From: DASUXA01 sp036378155
Lineage (GTDB): Bacteria > Actinomycetota > Actinomycetes > Mycobacteriales > Micromonosporaceae
Direction of reading: 5' to 3'
Assembly (NCBI GenBank): GCA_036378155.1
Contig: DASUXA010000017.1
Span: 74,217-138,216 of the forward strand
Length of the DNA: 64,000 nt
The notes below the pieces were generated by a model. The model was not told where the DNA came from. It saw only the letters and a list, made by a program, of their open reading frames with translations, and did no database searches. The translations under genes and the position numbers were made by a program. Of the stretch, positions 16,159 through 23,541 are shown one piece after another (positions within the stretch are counted from its first letter, which is position 1; each line of letters opens with the position of its first letter).

Positions 16159-17204
16159 GTCTGCTCCACGGGGGTGGTGGGCGTGCTTCCCCTAGAGGGT
16201 ACGGCGGCATTGTCGCTGGTAGCAGGCCCGGTCGGGCGAGCCACCACCATCCGTACGCGGTGCCGCAGCTGCGCCCAACGCCCGGCGGGACCCCGCTCGC
16301 GCCCCGCGACCTCGGCGCCGCTGACCTCGGTACCGGCCCGGTCCACCGCCTCGACCGCCGCCTGCGGCAGCGAACGGACGTGCTCGCCACGCGCGGCGCT
16401 GGGGCGCTGGTCCTCGACCGGGGCGAGGGCGGCGACCGCGGTGGGCAGGATCGCCTCGACGGCGGCGGCGTACCCGGCGGCGGACGGGTGGAAGCGGTCC
16501 GCGCTGAACATCCGGTCCGGTGCCGCCGCGAACCGTGGACCGAGCAGGTCGCCGAGGGACACCGTGCGACCACCGGCCTCGACCACGGCGATGGTCTGCA
16601 CGGCCGCCATCTGGCGGCTCATCCGGCGCGCCAGCCACCGCAGCGGCGGCTGAATCGGTCCGATGGTGCCGAGGTCCGGGCAGGTGCCGACGACCACCTC
16701 CGCGCCGTCGGCGCGCAGGTCGCGTACCGCGTCCGCCAGGTGCCGCACCGCGATCGGCGCCTTGACCAGGTGCGTCACGTCGTTCGCGCCGATCAGGATC
16801 ACGGCGAGGTCGGCGCGTACCCCGCCGGCGCGCGCCAACTGCCCCGGCAGGTCCGACGAGGTCGCGCCGACGACCGCGAAGCTGTGTACGTCGACCGGAC
16901 GGCGCAGGCGCTCGGCGAGCCCGCTGGCGAGCAGCGCGCCTGGCGTCTGCTGGGGCAGCTCGACGCCGTACCCGGCGGCGGACGAGTCGCCGAAGACGAG
17001 CAGCGTCAACGGCTCACCCGGCTGTTCGGTGCCGTACCTGCCGTCACAGCGGGGCGGCGGCGCGTCGGTGATCGGAATGGCGTGCCGCGCCAGCTTCGCC
17101 TGCGCGTACAGCAGACCGGCGGCGAACGCGCCCGCCAGCCCGATACCACCGCCCCCGTACGCGGCGGTCATGGCGATCCGCCGCGCGCGATCAATCCGAC
17201 TCAT
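16155..17204 (-). CDS. SGNH/GDSL-type hydrolase, membrane-anchored or secreted (copy 1)
   Basis: The product is 349 residues. An N-terminal hydrophobic segment lies near 12-30. Block I is LVFGDSSAAGYG with Ser, Block III is LIGANDVTHL with the canonical Asn, and Block V is DRFHPSAAGY. About 80 residues of Arg/Pro/Ser-rich tail extend beyond the catalytic domain. The two proteins share GTCPDLG and general layout, indicating a tandem duplication. In M. tuberculosis a single GDSL esterase gene (Rv1075c) occupies the place beside fadA3. Confidence 0.82.
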   Translation of the reverse strand: MSRIDRARRIAMTAAYGGGGIGLAGAFAAGLLYAQAKLARHAIPITDAPPPRCDGRYGTEQPGEPLTLLVFGDSSAAGYGVELPQQTPGALLASGLAERLRRPVDVHSFAVVGATSSDLPGQLARAGGVRADLAVILIGANDVTHLVKAPIAVRHLADAVRDLRADGAEVVVGTCPDLGTIGPIQPPLRWLARRMSRQMAAVQTIAVVEAGGRTVSLGDLLGPRFAAAPDRMFSADRFHPSAAGYAAAVEAILPTAVAALAPVEDQRPSAARGEHVRSLPQAAVEAVDRAGTEVSGAEVAGRERGPAGRWAQLRHRVRMVVARPTGPATSDNAAVPSRGSTPTTPVEQT

Positions 17205-17303
17205 CCCGCCTCCGTGCACACCCGTCCCGATGCCCACGCTAGCCCCAGTGGTACAGCTGCGACCGCCCCGATTTCGGGCGACGGCGCCCCGCCGTCGCGG
17301 GAC

Positions 17304-17320
17304 GCCCGGTCGCGGGGCGC
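17304..17320 (-). terminator. Possible terminator of the PPOX gene (right arm of a hairpin)
   Basis: GCGCCCCGC at 17284-17292 pairs with GCGGGGCGC at 17312-17320, just past the 3' end of the minus-strand PPOX gene. The 19-base loop is long and there is no T-run, so this is a weak call. Confidence 0.3.
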
Positions 17321-17323
17321 GCC

Positions 17324-17737
17324 CTATCCGGCCCGGTCCGGTCCGGCCCGCTCGATCGCGATCCGGATCAGCACCCGCTGTTCGCGCCGCATCGCCTCGC
17401 GGTACTCGGTCCAGTCCGGATGCTCGCCGGCGGTGGTCCGGTAGTACTCGACCAGCGGTTCCATCGCCTCCGGCAGATCGAGCACGCTCGCCGTGCCGTC
17501 CACCTGGATCCACCGGCCGCCGAAGAACCCGTCCGGCATCACGCACAGCGAGGCGCGCGGGTCACGGCGCAGGTTACGTACCTTGTACGCGGTCTGCCGG
17601 CTGCTGATGACGACCAGCCCGGCGTCGTCGACGTTCGCCGTCACCGGACTCATCTGGATGGTGCCGTCACCGCGCCGGGTGGCGAGCACCGCGCGGTGCT
17701 GCCGGCGGACGACGTCGCGTGCCTCGTCGAGATCCAT
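17324..17737 (-). CDS. PPOX class (F420-dependent type) oxidoreductase
   Basis: The product is 137 residues, a single split-barrel flavin-type domain. It begins MDLDEARDVVRRQHRAVLATRRGDGTIQMSP, the usual first strands of pyridoxamine-phosphate-oxidase-like proteins, followed by the cofactor-phosphate contact region YKVRNLRRDPRASLCV. In actinobacteria such proteins often use F420 rather than FMN; that is inference. The ATG at 17737 is chosen because upstream codons do not resemble the family. Confidence 0.8.
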   Translation of the reverse strand: MDLDEARDVVRRQHRAVLATRRGDGTIQMSPVTANVDDAGLVVISSRQTAYKVRNLRRDPRASLCVMPDGFFGGRWIQVDGTASVLDLPEAMEPLVEYYRTTAGEHPDWTEYREAMRREQRVLIRIAIERAGPDRAG

Positions 17738-17877
17738 GGCTGAATCGTCCACCACCGGGCACCATTGACGCAGCATCACACCATGGACAGCGGCGGCGCA
17801 CCCGCGCCGTGTGGACGATCGTCCGGCGCGGACATCCGTGCCGGACACCACGTCGAGGGACTCGGAAGGCGGATGCC

Positions 17878-18231
17878 ATGGGCGTCACTCTGCGGCGCAA
17901 GGCCGCGTTCACCGCGCTGTTCACCGCGCTGCGCGCGGCAAAGGGCGGACCCTCGCTCGGGCGCCGGCTGGTCGCGCTGCCCAGGATGATCATGGCAAGC
18001 CTGCGCGGCGAGTACGACGGCGGTCGCCGGCTCGCCATGATGGCGCTCGCGACGCTGTACATCGTCTCGCCGGTCGACCTGGTACCGGAGGCGCTGCTGT
18101 TCGTGGTGGGGCTGGTGGACGACGCCATGGTGGTCGCCTGGCTCGCCGGCGCGGTGCTCTCCGAGACCGAACGCTTCCTGGAGTGGGAGCAGGGACGCGG
18201 GTTGGCGGTGCCGGGCCGTGTAGTCGGATAG
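17878..18231 (+). CDS. YkvA/DUF1232 family small membrane protein
   Basis: The product is 117 residues starting at the ATG at 17878, after GGAAGGCGG. The DUF1232 signature appears near 60-90: ATLYIVSPVDLVPEALLF followed by GLVDDAMVVAWL. This forms a short hydrophobic hairpin. The family is widespread and its function is unknown. The gene is divergent from the PPOX gene and 65 bases upstream of cbs. Confidence 0.8.
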   Translation: MGVTLRRKAAFTALFTALRAAKGGPSLGRRLVALPRMIMASLRGEYDGGRRLAMMALATLYIVSPVDLVPEALLFVVGLVDDAMVVAWLAGAVLSETERFLEWEQGRGLAVPGRVVG

Positions 18232-18296
18232 GCCGGCGTCTACGCTGAGGCCTTGTCGCCCGCGGCGTGGCGGGCACCGGGAGGAGGACGACCGCG

Positions 18297-19664
18297 GTGC
18301 GGTACTACGAGAACGTCGTGCAGCTCATCGGCAACACACCGCTGGTCCGGCTGCGCAGCGTCACCGAGGGCGTTTCCGCCCTGGTGCTGGCGAAAGTCGA
18401 GTACTTCAACCCCGGCGGCAGCGTCAAGGACCGCATCGCGCTGCGCATGGTCGAGGAGGCCGAGAAGGAGGGGCTGCTCCGACCGGGCGGCACCATCGTC
18501 GAGCCGACCTCGGGAAACACCGGCGTCGGACTGGCTCTCGTCGCCCAGCTCAAGGGGTACAAGTGCGTCTTCGTCTGCCCTGACAAGGTGTCCGAGGACA
18601 AGCAGAACGTGCTGCGCGCGTACGGCGCGGAAGTGGTCGTCTGCCCGACCGCGGTCGCCCCCGAGGACCCGCGCTCCTACTACAGCGTGTCCGACCGGCT
18701 GGCCCGCGAGATCCCCGGCGCGTGGAAACCCAACCAGTACGCCAACCCGAACAACCCGCTGTCGCACTACGAGTCCACCGGCCCCGAGCTGTGGCAGCAG
18801 ACCGAGGGACGGATCACGCACTTCGTCGCCGGTGTCGGCACCGGCGGCACGATCTCGGGCATCGGGAAGTACCTCAAGGAGGTCTCCGACGGTCGGGTAC
18901 GCATCGTCGGCGCCGACCCGGAAGGCTCGGTGTACTCCGGCGGGACCGGGCGTCCCTACCTGGTCGAGGGCGTCGGCGAGGACTTCTGGCCGGAGACGTA
19001 CGACAAGGACATCTGCGACGAGATCATCAAGGTCTCCGACAAGGACTCGTTCGAGATGACCCGGCGGCTCGCCCGCGAAGAAGGGTTGCTGGTCGGCGGA
19101 TCGTGCGGGATGGCGGCGGTCGCCGCGCTCGAGGCGGCTCGTCGTGCCGACCCCGACGACGTGGTCGTCGTGCTGCTGCCCGACAACGGTCGCGGATACC
19201 TTTCGAAGATCTTCAACGACGACTGGATGGCCCGGTACGGCTTCCTGACCACCTCCGCCGAGTCGACCGTCGCGGACGTGCTCGCCGGCAAGAGCAGTTC
19301 GCTGCCGGAACTGGTACACGTCCACCCGACCGAGACGGTTCGCGAAGCGATCGACGTGATGCGGGAGTACGGCGTGTCCCAGGTGCCGGTGCTCAAGGCG
19401 GAACCGCCGGTCGTCACCGGTGAGATCGCCGGGTCGATCGACGAGAAGGACCTGCTCGACGCGCTGTTCACCGGGCACGCCCACCTGCACGACACCATCG
19501 AGCGGCACATCGCGCCGCCGTTGCCGTTGATCGGCGGCGGGCAGCCGGTGTCCGAGGCGGTCGCGCTGCTGGAGAAGTCGGGAGCGGCGGTGGTCCTGGT
19601 CGACGGCAAGCCGAAGGGCGTGATCACGCGCCAGGACCTGCTCGCGTACCTCGGCGGACACTGA
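18297..19664 (+). CDS. cbs: Cystathionine beta-synthase
   Basis: The product is 455 residues. The start is the GTG at 18297, after GAGGAGGA at 18281-18288. The PLP lysine is Lys44 in NPGGSVKDRI, the phosphate loop is GVGTGGTISGIG near 181-192, and SGNTG binds substrate near 76. The C-terminal third (about 320-455) holds a pair of CBS domains, the usual regulatory module. The enzyme joins serine and homocysteine to cystathionine. Length and context match Rv1077. Cysteine made through this route supplies mycothiol, which mca downstream implies. Confidence 0.93.
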   Translation: MRYYENVVQLIGNTPLVRLRSVTEGVSALVLAKVEYFNPGGSVKDRIALRMVEEAEKEGLLRPGGTIVEPTSGNTGVGLALVAQLKGYKCVFVCPDKVSEDKQNVLRAYGAEVVVCPTAVAPEDPRSYYSVSDRLAREIPGAWKPNQYANPNNPLSHYESTGPELWQQTEGRITHFVAGVGTGGTISGIGKYLKEVSDGRVRIVGADPEGSVYSGGTGRPYLVEGVGEDFWPETYDKDICDEIIKVSDKDSFEMTRRLAREEGLLVGGSCGMAAVAALEAARRADPDDVVVVLLPDNGRGYLSKIFNDDWMARYGFLTTSAESTVADVLAGKSSSLPELVHVHPTETVREAIDVMREYGVSQVPVLKAEPPVVTGEIAGSIDEKDLLDALFTGHAHLHDTIERHIAPPLPLIGGGQPVSEAVALLEKSGAAVVLVDGKPKGVITRQDLLAYLGGH

Positions 19665-19821
19665 GTCGCCGGACGGCGCTGTGGGGGTCGGGGGCGACCT
19701 GTCCCGGCTCGCGCGGGCGAAGTGGCGCGGACTCCGGCGGGCGGACCGTTCGCGAGGCGAACAGTCCCGACAGGCGCGCTGCCGGGTCGGCTTTCCTGAT
19801 GGGGTCGGTGCGGTACGGGTT

Positions 19822-19893
19822 GGCGGCGGGGCGGCGCGGCCGGCGAAGGGATCAAGCTTGATCGCCCGGAGCCGGTCGCGCCGCCCCGCCGCC
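19822..19893. repeat. Long hairpin with conserved 26-nt loop, copy 1
   Basis: The arm at 19822-19844 pairs with 19871-19893 over 23 bp with one G-T pair and no mismatch. The 26-base loop (19845-19870) contains the perfect palindrome GATCAAGCTTGATC at 19850-19863. It lies between the convergent cbs (ends 19664) and serine-protease (ends 19944) genes. The same loop, differing by one base and inverted, recurs at 49421-49446 within a different stem. It could be a bidirectional terminator or a mobile palindromic repeat. The rest of the 279-base gap shows nothing else recognisable. Confidence 0.8.
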
Positions 19894-19943
19894 CCTGCTC
19901 AGGGCAGTGCCCGCCGCCTTCGCGCAGGGCGGTACAGCTGGGG

Positions 19944-20885
19944 TCAGTCGAGCGGGGCGGGGACCGCGACGACGTCGACCAGGGCGCCACGGCGGAACAC
20001 GGTGATCGGTAGCCGGGTGCCGATCGCCGAGCCGAGCATCAGCCGCTGAATGTCCTGTACCCCGTTGACCGGTCGACCGCCTGCGCTGACCAGGATGTCC
20101 CCGAGGAACAGCCCGGATTGCGCGGCGGGGCTGCCCGGTACCACCTCGATCAGCCGGAGCCCGCGCCGCTGACCGAGCCGTTCCGCCAGTGGCGGCGGCA
20201 ACGGAGCGGGCGCCCCGGCGACACCCAGCCAGGCGCGGCGTACCCGACCCGTGGAGATCAGTTCCGACACGATCGAGCGGGTCGTGCTGTTGATCGGTAC
20301 GGCGAGACCGAGGCCGATCCCGGCGACCGCCGTGTTGATCCCGACCACCCGACCGCTGGAGTCCGCCAACGCCCCGCCGGAGTTGCCGGGGTTGAGCGCG
20401 GCGTCGGTCTGGATCACGTCGTCGATCAGGCGCATCCGCCGACCGTCGCGTACCGGCAGCGACCGGCCGAGCGCGCTGATCACCCCGGCGGTCACCGAAC
20501 CGGCGAGCCCCATCGGGTTGCCGACCGCCACCACGAGTTGACCGATGCGCAGCGTGTCGGCGTCGCCGAGCCGTGCCGGGGGCGGCGCGCCTTCGCGCAG
20601 CCGCAGGACCGCGAGGTCGGACAGCGGGTCGGCGCCGACCACGTCGAAGCGGCTGTCGGTACCGCCGGTGAACTCGGCGACCCCGCCGTTCGACCCGGCG
20701 ACCACGTGCGCGCTGGTCAGCAGAAATCCGTCCTCGGTGAAGACCACGCCGGAGCCGGCGCCCTGGCCGCGCATGGTCCGTACCTCGAGGCTCGCCACGC
20801 TCGGCAGCAGGGTCGCGGCGACCGACGAGACGACCTGGCTGTAGGCGTCCAGGGCGGCGGAGTCGGGATTGCGTTCCGCTTCCAT
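19944..20885 (-). CDS. S1C trypsin-like serine protease with PDZ domain (HtrA/DegP-like)
   Basis: The product is 313 residues from the ATG at 20885. The triad is His60 (LTSAHVV), Asp90 (PLSDLAVL) and Ser169 (NPGNSGGAL). A PDZ domain occupies about 220-305 (LIEVVPGSPAAQSG, GDILVSAGG). HtrA proteases degrade misfolded envelope proteins. There is no hydrophobic anchor or signal peptide ahead of the catalytic domain, and the open frame upstream adds only polar residues. The protein therefore appears cytoplasmic or non-classically located, unlike most HtrA members. Confidence 0.85.
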   Translation of the reverse strand: MEAERNPDSAALDAYSQVVSSVAATLLPSVASLEVRTMRGQGAGSGVVFTEDGFLLTSAHVVAGSNGGVAEFTGGTDSRFDVVGADPLSDLAVLRLREGAPPPARLGDADTLRIGQLVVAVGNPMGLAGSVTAGVISALGRSLPVRDGRRMRLIDDVIQTDAALNPGNSGGALADSSGRVVGINTAVAGIGLGLAVPINSTTRSIVSELISTGRVRRAWLGVAGAPAPLPPPLAERLGQRRGLRLIEVVPGSPAAQSGLFLGDILVSAGGRPVNGVQDIQRLMLGSAIGTRLPITVFRRGALVDVVAVPAPLD

Positions 20886-21098
20886 GCGCAGGGCAACGCC
20901 CCGTGTCGCCGGTTCGATGCCGGTACCCGTTACGCCGTGGGCGAAGCCCCGCTGCCGCCGTGACCAGCGGTATCGCACTCGCTGTCCGGTACCGCCGGCT
21001 GGACGTTGCCTAACCTCGCCCGTGGGGGTTGGAACATACGACGGCGGTACCGCTGGAGCTCAGCTTCGCGTGTGACGTCGCGATGGGGGGAGGATCGT

Positions 21099-21380
21099 GT
21101 GGCAGACGTGGATCGAGCCGCGCCGGTCGATGTGATGGACCGCCTGTTGTGGCGGGACGCGAAGTACACCCTCGACCGGCACAGCGCGCCGGACGACGAC
21201 GGGATGTGCGTGTGGTGCGGCCGGCTGTGGCCGTGCGCGGCGCGTCGGCTCGCCGAGCGCGCCGAAGCGGTGGCGTTCGGCGCGGTGCCGAGCGACGCCT
21301 GGTCGGCCGGCATCGACCGGCTGGACGTACCTGAGCAGCGCGTGGACAGCGTCTGGCGCGCCTCGGTGCCCTTCGACTGA
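21099..21380 (+). CDS. Small Cys-containing hypothetical protein
   Basis: The product is 93 residues from the GTG at 21099, seven bases after GGGGGAGGA. The centre holds CVWCGRLWPC, a CxxC with a third Cys, preceded by RHSAPDDDGM and followed by an Arg/Ala helix. The pattern resembles small actinobacterial proteins that may bind zinc; no function is known. It is divergent from the serine protease gene. Confidence 0.62.
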   Translation: MADVDRAAPVDVMDRLLWRDAKYTLDRHSAPDDDGMCVWCGRLWPCAARRLAERAEAVAFGAVPSDAWSAGIDRLDVPEQRVDSVWRASVPFD

Positions 21381-21536
21381 CTCGACAATACGGTCGTTGT
21401 TCCGCGGCACGTCGCGGCTGTCCCCCGCCAATGCCGTCACTTGCCGCGCTACCCACCCGCGCCCCGACCGGCCCGGGAGCCTCCAACCGGTCCGGCGCCA
21501 CCCGCCTGGCGGATCGTGACCCGGGTGGGCCCGAGC

Positions 21537-21596
21537 GGGCGAGGGTACGAAACACCCGGCTGACGCGTCGCTCGACGCGGTTTCGTACCCTCGCCC
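21537..21596. repeat. 17-bp perfect inverted repeat with 26-base loop
   Basis: GGGCGAGGGTACGAAAC at 21537-21553 is the exact reverse complement of 21580-21596; one further C-G pair extends it outwards. The loop holds a second palindrome, CGCGTCG-CT-CGACGCG. It could act as a bidirectional terminator between the convergent neighbours. Confidence 0.75.
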
Positions 21597-21684
21597 GTTT
21601 CGCTGTCTCCGTGGCTGTCGCGCACCCGGTTTCTGGACGACCGCGACACGTTTTTCGGTCGGAGAGGTACGCCGGCCATGGTCT

Positions 21685-21720
21685 ACCGCGCTCGGGATGT
21701 AGGTACATCCCGAGCGCGGT
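21685..21720. repeat. 17-bp perfect inverted repeat with 2-base centre
   Basis: ACCGCGCTCGGGATGTA at 21685-21701 pairs perfectly with 21704-21720 around GG. Such a tight palindrome could extrude as a cruciform, serve as a dimeric protein site, or terminate transcripts. Confidence 0.8.
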
Positions 21721-21826
21721 GAGCATCCCAGGACGCTCACCCTGCCGAAGATGTGCGTACACCACCGCCGTTGTGGGCGCGAAACGAGGCGCGCCGACTC
21801 GACCGCCCGTCCTGACGATCCGCCCG

Positions 21827-22741
21827 TCAGGTCCGGGGCGGTACCGGGACCCGGGTCAGGTCCTCGGCGACCACGATGTGACCCGAGAACGTCGTCGCGG
21901 CTTCGTCCTCGAACCGCCGTGGGTCGTCGTACCGCTGGGAGAAGTGCGTCAGGACCAGCGTCCGCACCCCGCCCGCCGCAGCGATCTTGCCCGCCTGGGC
22001 GGCGGTCAGGTGTCCGTACGGTCCGGCGAGGTCGGACTCGCTGGACAGGAACGTCGCCTCGATGACGAGCAGGTCGACGCCCTCGGCGAGCGCGTACGCC
22101 CCGTCGCACTCGCGGGTGTCCATCACGAACGCGAACTTCTGTCCGGGTCTGGGTTCGCTCATCTCGTCGAGCCGCACGGTACGTCCGTCGATCTCGATCC
22201 ATCCGTCGCGTCGCAGCCGACCCACCGCGGGTCCGCTGATCCCGGCTGCCGCGAGCCGGTCCGGGAGCATCCGCCGGGCATCCGGTTCCACCAGCCGGTA
22301 CCCGTACGACTCGACGAGGTGCTCCAGCCGCCGCGTTTCGAGGACACCGAACTCGCCCGAGGCGATCACCCCGTCGTGCTCGATGGGCGCCTCGATCACC
22401 TGGGCGGTCTCGTGGAACAGGCTGGCGTGCCGGAGCCGGGCGAAGTACTGCGCGCCGCTGGCGGGATAGTGCGCGGTGACCGGGTGCGGTACCCGGTCCA
22501 GCGACAGCCGCTGGATGATGCCGGGCAGCCCGAGGCAGTGGTCGCCGTGGAAGTGGGTGACACAGATCCGGTTCGTGTCGGTGGCGGCGATCCCGGCGTG
22601 CACCATCTGCCGCTGGGTACCTTCGCCCGGGTCGAACAGGATGCCTTCGGCGTCCCACCGCAGCAGGTATCCGTTGTGGTTGCGGCGTCGGGTGGGCGCC
22701 TGGCTGGCGGTACCGAGGACGACGAGCTCGCGGGGCGACAC
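21827..22741 (-). CDS. rnz: Ribonuclease Z
   Basis: The product is 304 residues of the metallo-beta-lactamase fold. The zinc motif THFHGDHCLGLPG is at residues 62-74, an N-terminal GTASQAPT is at 10-17, and late metal ligands appear as DTRECD and THFSQRY. RNase Z trims tRNA 3' trailers, relevant here since the window's tRNA lacks encoded CCA. The GTG at 22741 puts the conserved ELVVLGT strand at the start; longer starts would overlap the divergent gene. The M. tuberculosis relative is Rv2407. Confidence 0.87.
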   Translation of the reverse strand: MSPRELVVLGTASQAPTRRRNHNGYLLRWDAEGILFDPGEGTQRQMVHAGIAATDTNRICVTHFHGDHCLGLPGIIQRLSLDRVPHPVTAHYPASGAQYFARLRHASLFHETAQVIEAPIEHDGVIASGEFGVLETRRLEHLVESYGYRLVEPDARRMLPDRLAAAGISGPAVGRLRRDGWIEIDGRTVRLDEMSEPRPGQKFAFVMDTRECDGAYALAEGVDLLVIEATFLSSESDLAGPYGHLTAAQAGKIAAAGGVRTLVLTHFSQRYDDPRRFEDEAATTFSGHIVVAEDLTRVPVPPRT

Positions 22742-22829
22742 CCGGCGACGGTACCGCCCGGATGCGCCTTCGGTGCACCGAAATCCGGACCGGCAGGCAC
22801 GAGCGCGTCGAGGCGGCGACGATAGGGGC

Positions 22830-23456
22830 ATGTTGATTCGCCACCGCGGAGTCGCGCCCCAGGTCGATCCCACCGCCTGGGTCGCGCCGACCGCCACGCT
22901 CGTCGGGGACGTCCGGATCGGTCCGCGGGTCCGGGTGAGTTACGGCGCGGTACTCGACGCCGAGGGTTCGCGGATCGAGGTCGGCGAGGCATGCGTGATC
23001 GCCGAGCAGGCGGTGCTGCGGGCGACCGCGACGGGCGAGGTCGACCAGCCGGTGACGCTCGCCGACCACGTCTTCGTCGGGCCGCACGCGACGCTGCTCG
23101 GCTGTCGCGTCGAGCGGTGCGCGTACCTGGCGACGGGCGCCACCGTGCTGCACGCGGCGCGGCTCGGGGCGGGCGCGGTGGTCGCGGTCGGCGCCCTGGT
23201 CCACGCCCGGACGGTGGTGGGCGACGAGGTTTTCGTACCGCCGATGACGGTCGCGATCGGCGAGCCGGCGCGGATCGTGTCGCCGGACCGTACCGAGGTG
23301 ATGGCGGCGGCGATCAAGGAAGTCAACTTCGCGTCGGCCGCGTTCGGGGTGCAGGCGCAGTGGGAGGACCGGGTGGCGCGGTACGAGCGCACGGCCGAGG
23401 TGCGGGTCGCCGAGTTCGGCGCACACGTCGACGACGAGGAAGTGCCGGCAGGGTAA
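22830..23456 (+). CDS. Gamma-carbonic-anhydrase-like left-handed beta-helix protein
   Basis: The product is 208 residues. Hexapeptide repeats run from about 10 to 150 (for example PTATLVGDVRIG, GVRVSYGAVL-type turns), and a charged C-terminal helix follows. The family includes gamma-carbonic anhydrases and acyl or nucleotide transferases such as PaaY. The usual three zinc histidines are not all evident (His60s region reads LADHVFVGPHATL), so catalytic activity is uncertain. It is divergent from rnz with an 88-base gap. Confidence 0.75.
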   Translation: MLIRHRGVAPQVDPTAWVAPTATLVGDVRIGPRVRVSYGAVLDAEGSRIEVGEACVIAEQAVLRATATGEVDQPVTLADHVFVGPHATLLGCRVERCAYLATGATVLHAARLGAGAVVAVGALVHARTVVGDEVFVPPMTVAIGEPARIVSPDRTEVMAAAIKEVNFASAAFGVQAQWEDRVARYERTAEVRVAEFGAHVDDEEVPAG

Positions 23457-23534
23457 GGTCCGGCGGCGCAGCCGCCGGACCCGCGGTGGGACAGCCTGCC
23501 GTGCGGGGTCCGGCGGCGCAGCCGCCGGACCCCG
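23457..23534. terminator. Two identical tandem hairpins between convergent genes
   Basis: The same 25-base sequence occurs at 23457-23481 and 23507-23531: GGTCCGGCGGC, loop GCA, GCCGCCGGACC. The second copy extends to a 14-bp stem (23504-23534). They begin directly after the beta-helix gene stop and end 8 bases before the 3' end of the minus-strand amidase gene, so they probably terminate both transcripts. Confidence 0.75.
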
Positions 23535-23541
23535 GGCAGCC

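Larger units (their letters stand above)
21381..21826. other. 446-base intergenic region with large hairpins
   Basis: No convincing gene lies between the small Cys protein gene (+) and rnz (-), which converge here. The stretch contains two long inverted repeats (21537-21596 and 21685-21720) plus a weaker one, GGTGAGC with GCTCACC, near 21718-21741. Composition stays GC-rich, apart from a T-run near 21651-21656. Confidence 0.6.

Noticed and set aside
19850..19863. AAGCTT-containing palindrome as a cloning-site artefact
   Set aside because: The surrounding 26-base loop recurs at 49.4 kb with a changed centre lacking the restriction site, so it is natural.
21429..21765. Open frames in the long gap near 21.5 kb as remnants of genes
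   Set aside because: Their translations lack domains and span the inverted repeats; no ribosome site precedes them.
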